From Thalassotalea ponticola (GTDB lineage Bacteria; Pseudomonadota; Gammaproteobacteria; Enterobacterales; Alteromonadaceae): a stretch of 64,000 nt of DNA. Shown piece by piece: positions 9,910 through 19,458 of the stretch. A program made the translations under genes and the position numbers. The stretch spans positions 2,232,001-2,296,000 of the forward strand of contig NZ_CP166871.1 of the NCBI RefSeq assembly GCF_041379045.1, written 5' to 3'. The notes below the pieces were generated by a model. It was not told the origin of the DNA and ran no database searches. It worked only from the letters and a program-made list of their open reading frames with translations. The first letter of the stretch is position 1. Each line of letters begins with the position of its first letter.

Positions 9910-11283
9910 TTATGAATTTTCATGCGTTGTGATGGTGCTTGTCGTTTCAGTTACTTGCTCATCTTCTGCTTGTTCATCTTGAGGGTGCTGTGCACTGGCT
10001 TTAGCGGCATCAATAATTGCTTGATCAACTTTTTTGCGCTCATCAATCACCACGGTTGCCGAAATTTTGTCGTGAATGGCTTGTCGATTGGGATCCCAAT
10101 AAATCTGTAAAAAGCCCAATAAACCAGTGGCGATACCTGCACCATAACCACCGTAGCGACCAAAACTATCCCATACCGATAACGGTGTACCATCGAGTTG
10201 TAATACGCGAATTCCCATTAACCGTTTACCAGGGGTTTGTCCTTGCCACCAACTGGTAAACACAGTGAAATACAAAGCTGCCCAACCAAACCCCAAGCCG
10301 AGATCATCAATAATTGCTTTCACGTATTCAATAATTGAATATACGGGTCGGCGTGGAGCATCAGCCGGTCGTTGACTTTTTTGTTGGCGAAGCTGTCCGA
10401 GTTGGGTGTTATCAATGGCACTGCTGATTTCATGCGGTTGAGCAGGTGCTTGCGCTGAAACTGGGGTGTTGCTGGTCGCTGCTCTCGCATCGCTATCGTC
10501 TGTATTGGCTGGGTTTTCGTCCTGCTCCCCTTCTGCAAGCGGTTGATCTTTATTTGAGCCGTTGTACTGGCTCATTAAATCATCTCTCAGTTGTTTGCTA
10601 TCAGCGTCGTTAAGCCCGAGTTCGCCGACAATTTTTGCAAACAATGTTTGCGCCTGCTGGTCATTTAATTTAAGTTTTTTGGCCGCTTTGGGAACTTCGT
10701 CCATCACCTTCCCCCAACAATCAACATCTTGACAGTTTCGTTGTTCACCTTGAGTTACAACTTTAATAGTCAAACCTGCGATGGTGAGCGCTTCACTGAT
10801 GCCCATTTCTGTACCCACCGCCCCTTCAATGATGTCACTAGGGATATTACCATTCTTGGTATTGCCATACTGTTCCTGCCACTGATTGTACTCACGAGCT
10901 TCCTCTATAGCATGATCACTTAGAAAGCGGTTAACCATAGGTGCTACGTTGTCGAGTAACACCACCAACACGATAAAAGCACCAATAAAACGGGCCAGCG
11001 TACGACGTTTATACCCTTGTTGCACGCCCTGCTCATTGGCTCGTCTTTTACTTCCAAGGCGAAATGCCATAACGGCAATGGCAACAGCCAACATCTCGCC
11101 TCCAGCACTACTTAATATGGCAATAAGCAGTAAATCAATCAAAATGGCAATTGCTCGTTTATAGGGATTAGCTATCGGTGTACCAAATACTGACTGATTG
11201 AGCTTAAACGCAAATGGGGTGATGACGTCTTGCGTTTCGTCTTTGGTTAATTTGCGTTGATTAAACAACTTTTTTATTACCAT
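9910..11283 (-). CDS. RDD family membrane protein with Gln/Asp-rich linker
   Basis: A 457-residue protein. Membrane helices lie near residues 42-78 and 93-117. A long hydrophilic Gln/Asn/Asp-rich central part (about 130-310) follows. A C-terminal RDD domain (about 314-407) contains GQTPGKRLMGIRV and DPNRQAIHDK. The gene is longer than most RDD proteins, mainly because of the central soluble segment. RDD proteins are implicated in transport or channel functions, but no activity can be assigned. It lies 83 bp downstream of the VWA gene on the same strand, so it probably shares the MoxR-VWA transcript. Confidence 0.8.
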   Translation of the reverse strand: MVIKKLFNQRKLTKDETQDVITPFAFKLNQSVFGTPIANPYKRAIAILIDLLLIAILSSAGGEMLAVAIAVMAFRLGSKRRANEQGVQQGYKRRTLARFIGAFIVLVVLLDNVAPMVNRFLSDHAIEEAREYNQWQEQYGNTKNGNIPSDIIEGAVGTEMGISEALTIAGLTIKVVTQGEQRNCQDVDCWGKVMDEVPKAAKKLKLNDQQAQTLFAKIVGELGLNDADSKQLRDDLMSQYNGSNKDQPLAEGEQDENPANTDDSDARAATSNTPVSAQAPAQPHEISSAIDNTQLGQLRQQKSQRPADAPRRPVYSIIEYVKAIIDDLGLGFGWAALYFTVFTSWWQGQTPGKRLMGIRVLQLDGTPLSVWDSFGRYGGYGAGIATGLLGFLQIYWDPNRQAIHDKISATVVIDERKKVDQAIIDAAKASAQHPQDEQAEDEQVTETTSTITTHENS

Positions 11284-11366
11284 GGTGTAACCTTTTTGCT
11301 AGGGCTGAGGCCAAAATCGCTTTACTGTGCGTTAAAGTAGAATTATCAAACAAAGATAAACACGCC

Positions 11367-12539
11367 CTAGAGCAACTCAGCGATACCATCTGAAAGCCCA
11401 GACAAGGTCATGGGATACATTCTTGATGACATAATTTGTTTTATTAAATCAATAGATTGATAATAATGCCAGTAGTTTTTAGGCTGTGGGTTAAGCCATA
11501 TACAATGTTCAAAGTGATTGACGATACGTTGCATCCACACACTGCCGGGCTCTTCATTCCAATGCTCTACACTGCCCCCTGGAAAGCCGATTTCATAGGG
11601 CCCCATGGTTGCGTCGCCAACAAAAATGATCTTATAGTCTTTCGAGAATCGTCGAATAATGTCCCATACATCAGTCGTTTGTTGATGACGACGTTGATTA
11701 TCAGTCCATACTTTTTCATAAACACAATTGTGGAAATAAAAGTATTCTAAGTGTTTAAACTCGGTATGAACGGCAGAAAACAACTCTTCGCATACCCGAA
11801 TATGAGCATCCATGGAGCCACCAACATCAAAAAACATTAACACCTTGATGGCATTGTGGCGCTCTGGCTGCATTTTTATATCAAGATACCCAGCGTTTTT
11901 CGCGGTTGAGCGAATAGTATCATCGAGATCAAGGGTGGTGAGAGCGCCGGTTCTTGCAAATTGACGCAGCTTTCTCAGCGCCACTTTTATGTTGCGCGTT
12001 CCCAGCTCGACATTGGCATCGAGATTTTTAAACTCGCGCTTATCCCAAACTTTACTTGCTGAAAAATTTCGATTGCCATCTTGGCCAATGCGAAACCCTC
12101 CGGGGTGATAACCATGGGCACCAAATGGTGAGGTACCACCGGTGCCTATCCATTTGTTACCTCCCTGATGTCGCTCTTTTTGCTCTGCTAGGCGTTGACG
12201 AAGTGTTTTCATCAACTCGTCTAAGCCGCCCATTTGTTGAATTTGCGCTTTCTCTTCATCGCTTAGGTGACGTTGAAAGCGCCGCTCAAGCCAGTCTTTA
12301 GGAATTTGTGCAAGATTGAGATCTACCTCACTAACACCTTGAAAATAATCGGCAAAGGCTCTGTCAAACTTATCAAAATGGCTTTCATCTTTAACCAAAA
12401 TAAGCCGTGAAACCAGGTAAAAATCGTCAATCGAGCACGATATAACTCGCTGTTTCATCGCATTGAGCAAATCTAAAAGCTCTCTTAGCGTACATGGAAC
12501 TTGGTATTCTCTGAGCTTAAAGAAAAAATCAATTAGCAT
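11367..12539 (-). CDS. VWA domain (CoxE-like) protein, partner of MoxR
   Basis: A 390-residue protein whose C-terminal half is a von Willebrand factor A fold. The MIDAS-type motif is Asp238-Val-Gly-Gly-Ser242, so the usual second-position serine of DxSxS is replaced by glycine. The N-terminal half is helical and charged and matches the CoxE/YehP-like group. Its ATG shares one base with the stop of the MoxR gene (TAATG), indicating translational coupling. MoxR-VWA pairs act as chaperone-like assemblies that insert metals or mature protein complexes. The client here is unknown. Confidence 0.85.
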   Translation of the reverse strand: MLIDFFFKLREYQVPCTLRELLDLLNAMKQRVISCSIDDFYLVSRLILVKDESHFDKFDRAFADYFQGVSEVDLNLAQIPKDWLERRFQRHLSDEEKAQIQQMGGLDELMKTLRQRLAEQKERHQGGNKWIGTGGTSPFGAHGYHPGGFRIGQDGNRNFSASKVWDKREFKNLDANVELGTRNIKVALRKLRQFARTGALTTLDLDDTIRSTAKNAGYLDIKMQPERHNAIKVLMFFDVGGSMDAHIRVCEELFSAVHTEFKHLEYFYFHNCVYEKVWTDNQRRHQQTTDVWDIIRRFSKDYKIIFVGDATMGPYEIGFPGGSVEHWNEEPGSVWMQRIVNHFEHCIWLNPQPKNYWHYYQSIDLIKQIMSSRMYPMTLSGLSDGIAELL

Positions 12540-13384
12540 TAGCGCTCACCACGATGCATAAAAGCGAGTTTTTCAAATAAATGAACGTCTTGTTCATTTT
12601 TTAATAACGCGCCGTGTAATGGCGGTATGGTTTTGCTTATATTGGTTTCGTGTAGCGTTTGCGTATCAATGTCTTCAGCCACCAACAGTTTTAGCCAATC
12701 AATAAGCTCCGAGGTTGATGGTTTTTTCTTCAACCCTGGTATTTCTCTGAGGTTAAAGAAAACCGCCAATGCTTCGTCGAGCAGTTGTTGTTTCAAATTA
12801 TCAAAGTGGACATCGACAATTTGTTGCATTTCGGCTTTGTCTGGAAATTTTATGTAGTGAAAAAAGCAACGGCGCAAAAACGCATCGGGTAGTTCCTTCT
12901 CGTTGTTGGATGTGATGATCACGATGGGTCGTTGCTTGGCGACAATGCGTTGTTGCGTTTCATAGACATAAAATTCCATTTTATCGAGCTCTAGCAAGAG
13001 ATCGTTTGGAAATTCAATATCGGCTTTATCGATTTCGTCAATCAGCAAAACCGGACGTTTGTTTGCGACAAACGATTGCCATAACTTACCTTTAACTATG
13101 TAATTACTGATATCTTTAACGCCATCATTGCCAAGCTGTGAATCTCTTAATCTCGACACCGCGTCATACTCGTACAAGCCTTGCTGTGCTCGTGTCGTCG
13201 ATTTGATGTGCCATTGAATTAAATCGGTATCGAGAGCCTGCGCTAATTGCTCAGCTAACATGGTTTTTCCCGTACCGGGCTCACCTTTAATCAACAACGG
13301 CTTTTCTAATGCTATCGCCGCATTAACCGCCAGTTGTAAGTCGTGACTCGCGATGTATTGCTCGGTACCTTTAAATGTTGCCAT
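12539..13384 (-). CDS. MoxR-family AAA+ ATPase
   Basis: A 281-residue AAA+ ATPase. Walker A is GEPGTGKT (Lys40), Walker B is LLIDEIDKAD (Asp117, Glu118) and sensor 1 is in IVIITSNNEKELPDA. An arginine-finger region (FLRRC) and a C-terminal lid follow. It is the first gene of a minus-strand unit with the VWA and RDD genes and overlaps the VWA start by one base. By family, MoxR ATPases work with VWA partners in protein maturation. Neighbours do not reveal the target. Confidence 0.9.
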   Translation of the reverse strand: MATFKGTEQYIASHDLQLAVNAAIALEKPLLIKGEPGTGKTMLAEQLAQALDTDLIQWHIKSTTRAQQGLYEYDAVSRLRDSQLGNDGVKDISNYIVKGKLWQSFVANKRPVLLIDEIDKADIEFPNDLLLELDKMEFYVYETQQRIVAKQRPIVIITSNNEKELPDAFLRRCFFHYIKFPDKAEMQQIVDVHFDNLKQQLLDEALAVFFNLREIPGLKKKPSTSELIDWLKLLVAEDIDTQTLHETNISKTIPPLHGALLKNEQDVHLFEKLAFMHRGER

Positions 13385-13693
13385 AATCTTCCTATTCTCG
13401 GGCCTGCTGGTTTTTGCGGTATGGATGTTATTCGAATTAAAAGATATTTAATCGACGCGCAGTGACAACGATATGGTCATCCCATACCAATGACGCGTAA
13501 AACATACAGCAAAACTCAACAAAGCCTACCTTATTGTGTTTTATCTTTTATACCTATTAGGAATACCAATATTAAAAAGATAGGTTATTAGTTATATCTA
13601 ACTGTTTCTTGTTTAACCGATGAAAGGTTATTAATCTTATCTATAATTAACTAAATCTTAACGCTTTTAGCGATCATTTCATAGGAATTGGCA
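13385..13693. promoter_or_regulatory. Divergent spacer upstream of cysK and moxR
   Basis: About 309 bp with no gene. It is AT-rich near cysK and holds a perfect TATAAT at 13642-13647 with no good -35 at the right distance, which would suit an activator-dependent promoter. CysB control of cysK is known in E. coli; whether it applies here is inference. Confidence 0.4.
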
Positions 13694-14662
13694 ATGGCAA
13701 ATCTGTATCAAGATAATCCACAAACTATTGGTAAAACCCCGTTAGTTAAATTAAACCGCGTCACCAGTGGTAATGTGTACGCAAAAATCGAAGCGCGAAA
13801 CCCAAGCTTCAGCGTCAAATGTCGCATTGGTGCCAATATGATTTGGGATGCAGAAAAGTCGGGTAAGCTCACCAAAGACATCACCATTGTTGAACCGACA
13901 AGCGGTAATACCGGTATTGCACTTGCCTTTGTTGCCGCGGCAAAAGGCTATAAATTAATTCTTACCATGCCTCACACGATGAGTTTAGAGCGCCGTAAAT
14001 TGTTGGTGGCACTTGGCGCCAAGCTCGAACTGACCGATGGGGCTAAAGGAATGAAAGGGGCAATTGAAAAAGCCGCCGAAATCAAAGCACAAGATCCCGA
14101 TAAATACCTTATTCTGGGACAATTTGAAAATCCGGCAAACCCAGCGATTCACGAACAAACCACGGGTCCCGAAATCTGGCAAGACACCGACGGTGATATT
14201 GATATTTTTGTAGCAGGTGTCGGTACCGGCGGAACGATTACAGGGGTTACTCGCTACATCAAGAATACGCAAGGTAAAGCAATTCAATCGATCGCCGTCG
14301 AGCCAGCAGACTCTCCTATTATCGGGCAAAAGTTGGCTGGTGAAGAATTAACACCAGGCCCTCATAAAATCCAGGGAATTGGCGCCGGTTTCATTCCCGA
14401 CAACCTCGATTTAGAACTACTCGATGGGGTTGAGCGGGTCACCAACGAAGAAGCGATGGAAATGGCGCATCGATTGATGAAAGAAGAAGGTATTTTAGCC
14501 GGTATTTCGTCAGGAGCAGCCGCTGTTGCTGCCAAGCGCATTGCTGAGCGCCCAGAAAACAAAGATAAAAAAGTTGTTGTCATTCTCGCCAGCTCGGCAG
14601 AGCGTTACTTAAGTAGTCCATTATTCGCCGACGCATTCACCGATGCCGAACTTGTGCAATAA
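13694..14662 (+). CDS. cysK: Cysteine synthase A (O-acetylserine sulfhydrylase)
   Basis: A 322-residue PLP enzyme that makes cysteine from O-acetylserine and sulfide. The PLP lysine is Lys42 in SFSVKCRIG. The substrate loop is PTSGNTG (about 68-74) and the phosphate-binding glycine loop is GTGGTITG. The ATG at 13694 is chosen because AGGAA lies 6 bases upstream; a TTG two codons earlier lacks this. Length agrees with E. coli CysK. It is monocistronic, with an AT-rich upstream region and a terminator after it. CysM is less likely given the length and the NPSFSVKCR segment. Confidence 0.95.
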   Translation: MANLYQDNPQTIGKTPLVKLNRVTSGNVYAKIEARNPSFSVKCRIGANMIWDAEKSGKLTKDITIVEPTSGNTGIALAFVAAAKGYKLILTMPHTMSLERRKLLVALGAKLELTDGAKGMKGAIEKAAEIKAQDPDKYLILGQFENPANPAIHEQTTGPEIWQDTDGDIDIFVAGVGTGGTITGVTRYIKNTQGKAIQSIAVEPADSPIIGQKLAGEELTPGPHKIQGIGAGFIPDNLDLELLDGVERVTNEEAMEMAHRLMKEEGILAGISSGAAAVAAKRIAERPENKDKKVVVILASSAERYLSSPLFADAFTDAELVQ

Positions 14663-14690
14663 CGCCCACTAACCTAGCATCCTAACACTT

Positions 14691-14731
14691 AACCCCCTCA
14701 AACTAAGATGACTTAGTGTGAGGGGTTTTTA
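14691..14731 (+). terminator. Terminator after cysK
   Basis: CCCCCTCA with inner ACTAAG pairs with CTTAGT and TGAGGGG, followed by a T5 tract. The left flank is not A-rich, so it is mainly a plus-strand terminator. Confidence 0.8.
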
Positions 14732-14769
14732 ATAAAAAACAGCCCGGATACTGCGGTAAATCGATAAGA

Positions 14770-15273
14770 CTAGCGGTCAGTCACCACATATCGTTGCACA
14801 ATCTGATTGTCTAATACCAGCTCTGATGTTAATACACCGCCATTGCCAGTAATGGCTTTAGCCGATGCCACATTGTCCTTGTAGCAATGAATGTGTATTG
14901 GTGATACCCCTAAGTCGTTAAGCTTGGCTATCGATAGCGACATAAGCTCAGTGCCGTACCCCCTACCACGGTAAGACGGCCTGATCCCTAAACCAATATG
15001 CCCGCCACAATGGCGAATTTGTTGATTAAGCCGATGACGGATATTACTCACACCGACTAATTCACCAGACTCTATTAGCCAATAAGTCGAACTTTGAACA
15101 AAACCAGATGGCAAATTAACGCCCATCGAAAAATCGTTAATTTTGGCAAGCATGTGGCTAAAATCGCCATGATCAAAATCCATCACAAACGGGTATCGAT
15201 TTTCATCGCCAAGCTCTTCAACATAGTCAATGTAACTCTGTTTATAACGCTCTGTTGGTAAAATTAAATCCAT
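14770..15273 (-). CDS. GNAT family N-acetyltransferase
   Basis: A 167-residue acetyltransferase of the GNAT fold. The acetyl-CoA pyrophosphate loop is RPSYRGRGYGTEL (about 104-116), and the following helix and [13 protein letters not shown] segment are standard for motif B. The region YWLIESGELVGVSNIRHRLN fits the RimJ/RimL-like branch. The acceptor substrate is unknown. It follows the ggt gene on the same strand, 48 bp downstream, so the two may be co-transcribed. Confidence 0.85.
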   Translation of the reverse strand: MDLILPTERYKQSYIDYVEELGDENRYPFVMDFDHGDFSHMLAKINDFSMGVNLPSGFVQSSTYWLIESGELVGVSNIRHRLNQQIRHCGGHIGLGIRPSYRGRGYGTELMSLSIAKLNDLGVSPIHIHCYKDNVASAKAITGNGGVLTSELVLDNQIVQRYVVTDR

Positions 15274-15321
15274 TTTTCTTATCCATTAATAACCGCGATC
15301 AGCGACACACGAAGTCAATGA

Positions 15322-17076
15322 CTATTGCCCTAACGCGACCCCTTCTCGTCGGGGATCTGCACCGCCAAATAACTTACCTTCTTTCACTTCAATAGCGTGA
15401 ATACCACTGTTTAAACTGCGCACCGACACGCGATGACCAAGTGCCTCGAGTTGCGGTTGTAACAGACTGATTTCACGTCCCTGTTCTAATGACGTAACAT
15501 CATTTCTGTGCGTTACTTTGGGTAAATCAATGGCACTTTGTACGTCCAAATTATTGTCGAGAACGGCTAACATGGTTTGCGCAACGTAATTAATAATGCG
15601 GCTTCCTCCCGGTGAACCAACCACCAGACGCAGCGAATTATCTTGATTAAATACCATCATTGGCGCCATAGAACTGCGCGGTCGCTTATTCGGGGCCAAT
15701 GCATTGGCCACTATTTTGCCGTCAACCATCGGATCTAATGAAAAATCAGTCAATTGATTATTCAATAGAAAGCCTTCAACCATCACCGCCGAGCCAAATG
15801 CCATTTCAATACTGGTGGTCATGGATAGTGCGTTGCCGAATTGGTCAACGATGGAAATATGTGATGTTGACGGCATCTCTATCGCATTGTCAGCGGCTCG
15901 AGATAAGTGTTGTACTGTTCCAGGCTCCGCTTTGTGCATATCTCGTTCACCGATTAACGCACCGCGCATGGCGGTGTAATCGTCGCTGATCAACAAGGCT
16001 GATGGCACGTCAACAAAGTCGGGATCGGCTATATAGTGATTGCGATCGGCAAAAGCCAAACGCGAGCTTTGGGTAAATAAGTGCACCCACTGAGTCGAAG
16101 TAGGCTTTAACGCCGACATCGAATGCTGCTCAAGTTGTTTGAGTATTTGTATTACCGCGATACCACCGGAACTCGGCGGCGCCACACTGCATAAACGATA
16201 AACTCGATAAGGCGCACACAACGCTTGCTTTTGTTGCGCTTGATAATGTTTCATATCCTCAAGACTTAACAGCCCCGGTGCAATAGCACTGTTTTGCACC
16301 GCATCAACAATTTTTTGCGCTATCCAGCCTTGGTAAAATACCTCACTTTTGTGTTTTGCTAGCGCTCGATACACGTTAGCAAGTTGGGGATTTTTTAACA
16401 CCGTTCCGGCTTTCAATGGCTCGCCATTTGGATAGAAATAGGAGCTCGCAGCAGTCAGTTGCTTTACACCGGGATTAAAGCCCATGCTAACTAACTTAGC
16501 CAAGCGAGGTGATACCTCAAAGCCGTGCTCAGCCAAACTAATGGCTCGCTCAAACAATTTAGACCATGGCAATACACCATACTGTTGATGGGCTTGCTCC
16601 ATTGCTTTGACAACACCGGGAACACCAACGCTTCGACCACCAACCACAGCATCTATCCATCTTACTGGTGTACCATCAGCTTGTAAGAACAAGTCTTGTG
16701 AGGCTGCAGCTGGAGCCGTTTCGCGACCGTCAAAACTGGTGACTTGCTTGGTTTTATTGTCAAAGTACAACAAAAAGGCTCCGCCGCCAATGCCCGAAGA
16801 CTGAGGCTCAACTAAGGTGAGCACCAGTTGCACCGCTATCGCGGCATCGATTGCGCTACCGCCTTGCTGCAAAATATCAGCACCAACTTCAACCGCATAC
16901 GGGTTTGCCGCGGCGACCATGTACTGTTTTGCCTCAACAACCGACTTTTCAATAACGCCCGTTGCTGCTTCTGGCTCACGGTCTTCACGTTGTAGCTCGC
17001 TATGCTCTGCCAGACCACAAGCACTCACCGAAACTATCAGGCTAATTAAAAGTACAAGCTTGGTAAGATAACGCAT
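15322..17076 (-). CDS. ggt: Gamma-glutamyltransferase, predicted lipoprotein
   Basis: A 584-residue precursor of the Ntn hydrolase that cleaves glutathione and other gamma-glutamyl compounds outside the cytoplasm. The self-processing nucleophile is Thr404 in the segment TSHISIVDQFGN, followed by the glycine loop GSPGGSRI. The N-terminus carries a lipobox (VSAC, Cys20), so membrane anchoring is predicted. The ATG at 17076 is chosen because AAGGAA lies upstream at correct spacing. The longer frame to 17130 has no such site and would overlap the upstream gene. The upstream tapT gene ends 17 bp before this start. Confidence 0.93.
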   Translation of the reverse strand: MRYLTKLVLLISLIVSVSACGLAEHSELQREDREPEAATGVIEKSVVEAKQYMVAAANPYAVEVGADILQQGGSAIDAAIAVQLVLTLVEPQSSGIGGGAFLLYFDNKTKQVTSFDGRETAPAAASQDLFLQADGTPVRWIDAVVGGRSVGVPGVVKAMEQAHQQYGVLPWSKLFERAISLAEHGFEVSPRLAKLVSMGFNPGVKQLTAASSYFYPNGEPLKAGTVLKNPQLANVYRALAKHKSEVFYQGWIAQKIVDAVQNSAIAPGLLSLEDMKHYQAQQKQALCAPYRVYRLCSVAPPSSGGIAVIQILKQLEQHSMSALKPTSTQWVHLFTQSSRLAFADRNHYIADPDFVDVPSALLISDDYTAMRGALIGERDMHKAEPGTVQHLSRAADNAIEMPSTSHISIVDQFGNALSMTTSIEMAFGSAVMVEGFLLNNQLTDFSLDPMVDGKIVANALAPNKRPRSSMAPMMVFNQDNSLRLVVGSPGGSRIINYVAQTMLAVLDNNLDVQSAIDLPKVTHRNDVTSLEQGREISLLQPQLEALGHRVSVRSLNSGIHAIEVKEGKLFGGADPRREGVALGQ

Positions 17077-17093
17077 AAAATTCCTTGTTGTTG

Positions 17094-17684
17094 TTATTGC
17101 GGATGTCGACCCGACCATTGTAAATGCCACTGATTAAATTGTAAAAAGGCATCCAACAAAGGCTGATATTTATCTGTATCACCTTCTAATGCCCCTAATG
17201 CATGAGCACAGGCTTCTAAGGAAGATACATCACTCGCTTTGTGGTGCTTGCGAATAACGTACTGACTTTTTATCTCTGCTGCCAGGGTTATGGCGGGTAA
17301 ACGTTGTAAATTGGTGGACAGTTGCATCATTTTATACGCTTTGCGCCACGTCGCATCAATAATCACAATCACTTGCTTGCGCTGCTGAGCCACTGACAAC
17401 TCGGTTGCAGGTTTGGCTGACGCACTAGGATATAACACAGCCACATTTACCTCATCGTTGCCAATCAGTTTATTTAACGGCTCACAGTGTGAAAAATCTT
17501 CCCCTACAATAACCTGAGAGTTTTGCAGTGACAAGTGTGCTAAAGGTACACTGCCTTTACTGTGTCCCTGCTCTTTGGGGTGCTGGAGAAATAAGACCTG
17601 AACGCGGTTATCGATGTGTTGGCAAAACTTACAAAGACAAGTGACTAGCGGTCGCTCACACCTTGTGCAATACTGTCGGCTCAT
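17094..17684 (-). CDS. tapT: DTW-domain tRNA-uridine aminocarboxypropyltransferase (TapT/YfiP-like)
   Basis: A 196-residue DTW-domain protein. Four N-terminal cysteines (Cys6, Cys9, Cys16, Cys18) form the zinc site, and the signature segment is DATWRKAYKM. By family it transfers the 3-amino-3-carboxypropyl group of SAM to uridine 47 of tRNAs (acp3U). A HPKEQGHSKG segment near residue 35 belongs to the same conserved core. It precedes ggt on the same strand. It is divergent from the rhombosortase gene with only about 50 bp between them, so promoters must be compact. Confidence 0.85.
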   Translation of the reverse strand: MSRQYCTRCERPLVTCLCKFCQHIDNRVQVLFLQHPKEQGHSKGSVPLAHLSLQNSQVIVGEDFSHCEPLNKLIGNDEVNVAVLYPSASAKPATELSVAQQRKQVIVIIDATWRKAYKMMQLSTNLQRLPAITLAAEIKSQYVIRKHHKASDVSSLEACAHALGALEGDTDKYQPLLDAFLQFNQWHLQWSGRHPQ

Positions 17685-17734
17685 AATAAAATCAAAGTTG
17701 TTGGTATTCCTGCATTATAAATAAAGCTATCCCT

Positions 17735-18346
17735 ATGTTGAAGTTATCATTACCCATACAGCTGAGCGCTTGGCTAATGCCATTAGTCGCCCTCATTTTG
17801 GCGGTCGTCGTACACTTTCTTCCCTCAGACCTATATGAGCTGTGTATTTATCACCGGCAACAGATTGAACAAGGACAGTGGTGGCGAATTATTAGCGGCC
17901 ATTTTGCTCATACGAATCTTAATCATCTACTGCTTAACCTTGCCGGACTCGTTATGCTTTGGGCGTTACACGGCGATCACTATCAACATCGCAGTTTTTC
18001 GTTGGTGTTTTTAATATCCGCCGTAACCTGTAGTTTGGGCATCTATCTATGGACCCCTGAAATGACTCAATACGTTGGCTTATCGGGGGTGCTACACGGT
18101 GTGTTTGTTTGGGGAGCGATTAAAGATATTGAAAAAGGTTGGCGTTCAGGATACCTACTGTTGATTGGCGTATGGGCAAAAATCGCCTGGGAACAAGTCA
18201 GTGGCGCGAGTGCCGATGTCGAGCAACTAATCAATGCCAAAGTCGCTATTGACGCTCACCTATTTGGCGCATTGGGCGGTGTTGTCGCCGTGTTACTATT
18301 GACACTGCGTTCAAAACTAGCCCCCCGTTTATCGCCAAGTGAATAG
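17735..18346 (+). CDS. rrtA: Rhombosortase (rhomboid-type intramembrane serine protease)
   Basis: A 203-residue protein with about six membrane helices. The catalytic dyad is Ser117 in VGLSGVLHG and His175 in IDAHLFGALGG, and the HxxxN motif (His64, Asn68) lies in the second helix. The short length and the GLSGVLHG and IDAH signatures fit the rhombosortase subgroup rather than GlpG. Rhombosortases process proteins with a GlyGly-CTERM tail on their way to the cell surface. No substrate tail is visible in this window, although the secreted S8 protease at the left edge is a candidate. The gene is monocistronic. Confidence 0.85.
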   Translation: MLKLSLPIQLSAWLMPLVALILAVVVHFLPSDLYELCIYHRQQIEQGQWWRIISGHFAHTNLNHLLLNLAGLVMLWALHGDHYQHRSFSLVFLISAVTCSLGIYLWTPEMTQYVGLSGVLHGVFVWGAIKDIEKGWRSGYLLLIGVWAKIAWEQVSGASADVEQLINAKVAIDAHLFGALGGVVAVLLLTLRSKLAPRLSPSE

Positions 18347-18361
18347 CTCCGATAGCCGTCG

Positions 18362-19237
18362 CTAATATCTTGGTGTGCTATTGGGGGACGACAAGCTTTG
18401 TCGATGAACATAAATAGTATAACTGGATGAGCTAAACGACGAGCCATAGCGTTCCAATAAAGCTTTGGCTTCGTCGCGAGTGCCCAAGTGCTCGGTGAGT
18501 GCTTGATAAAATGACAATTCTGGCGGCATCATATCGGCATATGACTCGTACCCCACAACCAACTCGACCTGAGCTTCCCCACCGACTCGATAGTTCCACA
18601 GCCAACTTAGTGGCCATTGTATCTGTTTGGCAGCGTCACTGACCTGTTTGATCATTTCTCGTGCCTGAATACCTTTACCGGGGGCTATTTTTAAGGTTTC
18701 AACGGCAAAGTACTGAACCGGCTTGGCGCTGTCCCAAGCGCTGTTTTGTTTGTCATAGCGAGAGTAATAATGAGAGGTATTGACAATAAACGGCAGTACT
18801 TTTTCTCGCCAGTGCTCAACCGTACCCGCTTGTTTTGCCCAGGCTTTGTGGTCGCTAAGTTGATCCCAATTGGTACAACACGAGCTCATCATGTACACAT
18901 TTAATTTATCGCCAACGACTGGGGTGTATATATGCCAGGTATTTTTCTCACCTTTTTTGAGTCGATACTGTAAGTGTTCTTTTAATGCACTTTCAAACTC
19001 GACCCGGTTAACTTCATTGATTTCTATCACAAACACATCGGTTAACGGCATAAATACCGGTTCGTCATGTTGTTCATTTTGAGCATCAGTGGCTGGTGCT
19101 TGTGCGGTTGTCGTAGACTCTTGCTGTTCAGCTCTGATAGCCGGAGTTAACAATAAGCAGCACAAACAACTGACGACAAAAGAGCGGAAAAAAAGATCAA
19201 ATGGCTTGGCAAAATTTAGGACGTTGAGAATACTCAT
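18362..19237 (-). CDS. Secreted protein of unknown function
   Basis: A 291-residue protein with a signal peptide (about 1-36, ending AIRA). A Thr/Gln/Glu-rich linker to about residue 60 is followed by two regions that each look like ferredoxin-like alpha/beta units (about 66-150 and 170-280). The first has VFVIEINEVNRVEFESALKE and the second has AVETLKIAPGKGIQAREM. This resembles a duplicated dimeric alpha/beta-barrel (NIPSNAP/ABM-like) arrangement, but I do not recognise a family. A Cys-Cys pair occurs near residue 118. It is convergent with the rhombosortase gene, with 15 bp between stops. Confidence 0.7.
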   Translation of the reverse strand: MSILNVLNFAKPFDLFFRSFVVSCLCCLLLTPAIRAEQQESTTTAQAPATDAQNEQHDEPVFMPLTDVFVIEINEVNRVEFESALKEHLQYRLKKGEKNTWHIYTPVVGDKLNVYMMSSCCTNWDQLSDHKAWAKQAGTVEHWREKVLPFIVNTSHYYSRYDKQNSAWDSAKPVQYFAVETLKIAPGKGIQAREMIKQVSDAAKQIQWPLSWLWNYRVGGEAQVELVVGYESYADMMPPELSFYQALTEHLGTRDEAKALLERYGSSFSSSSYTIYVHRQSLSSPNSTPRY

Positions 19238-19458
19238 TATCGGTGAATCACTCGGATTATTACTATTTAATGTTTACTATAGTCGATAAATTTTGATTGG
19301 CTCACCCGTCATAAAAAATCATCAGCATAACAAATACCGCACTGAGCGAAATCAAGCGGTACGTAAGCGAGGGATTCACAGCGTGTAAACGATGTAAAAC
19401 GCTGTAAACGTCAAGCTTAGCAACACGACGATTCGGTAAAAATAACAGATGAGATAAG

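Noticed and set aside
17077..17130. Longer N-terminus of gamma-glutamyltransferase
   Set aside because: It would overlap tapT, places the signal peptide internally and lacks the AAGGAA site found before 17076.
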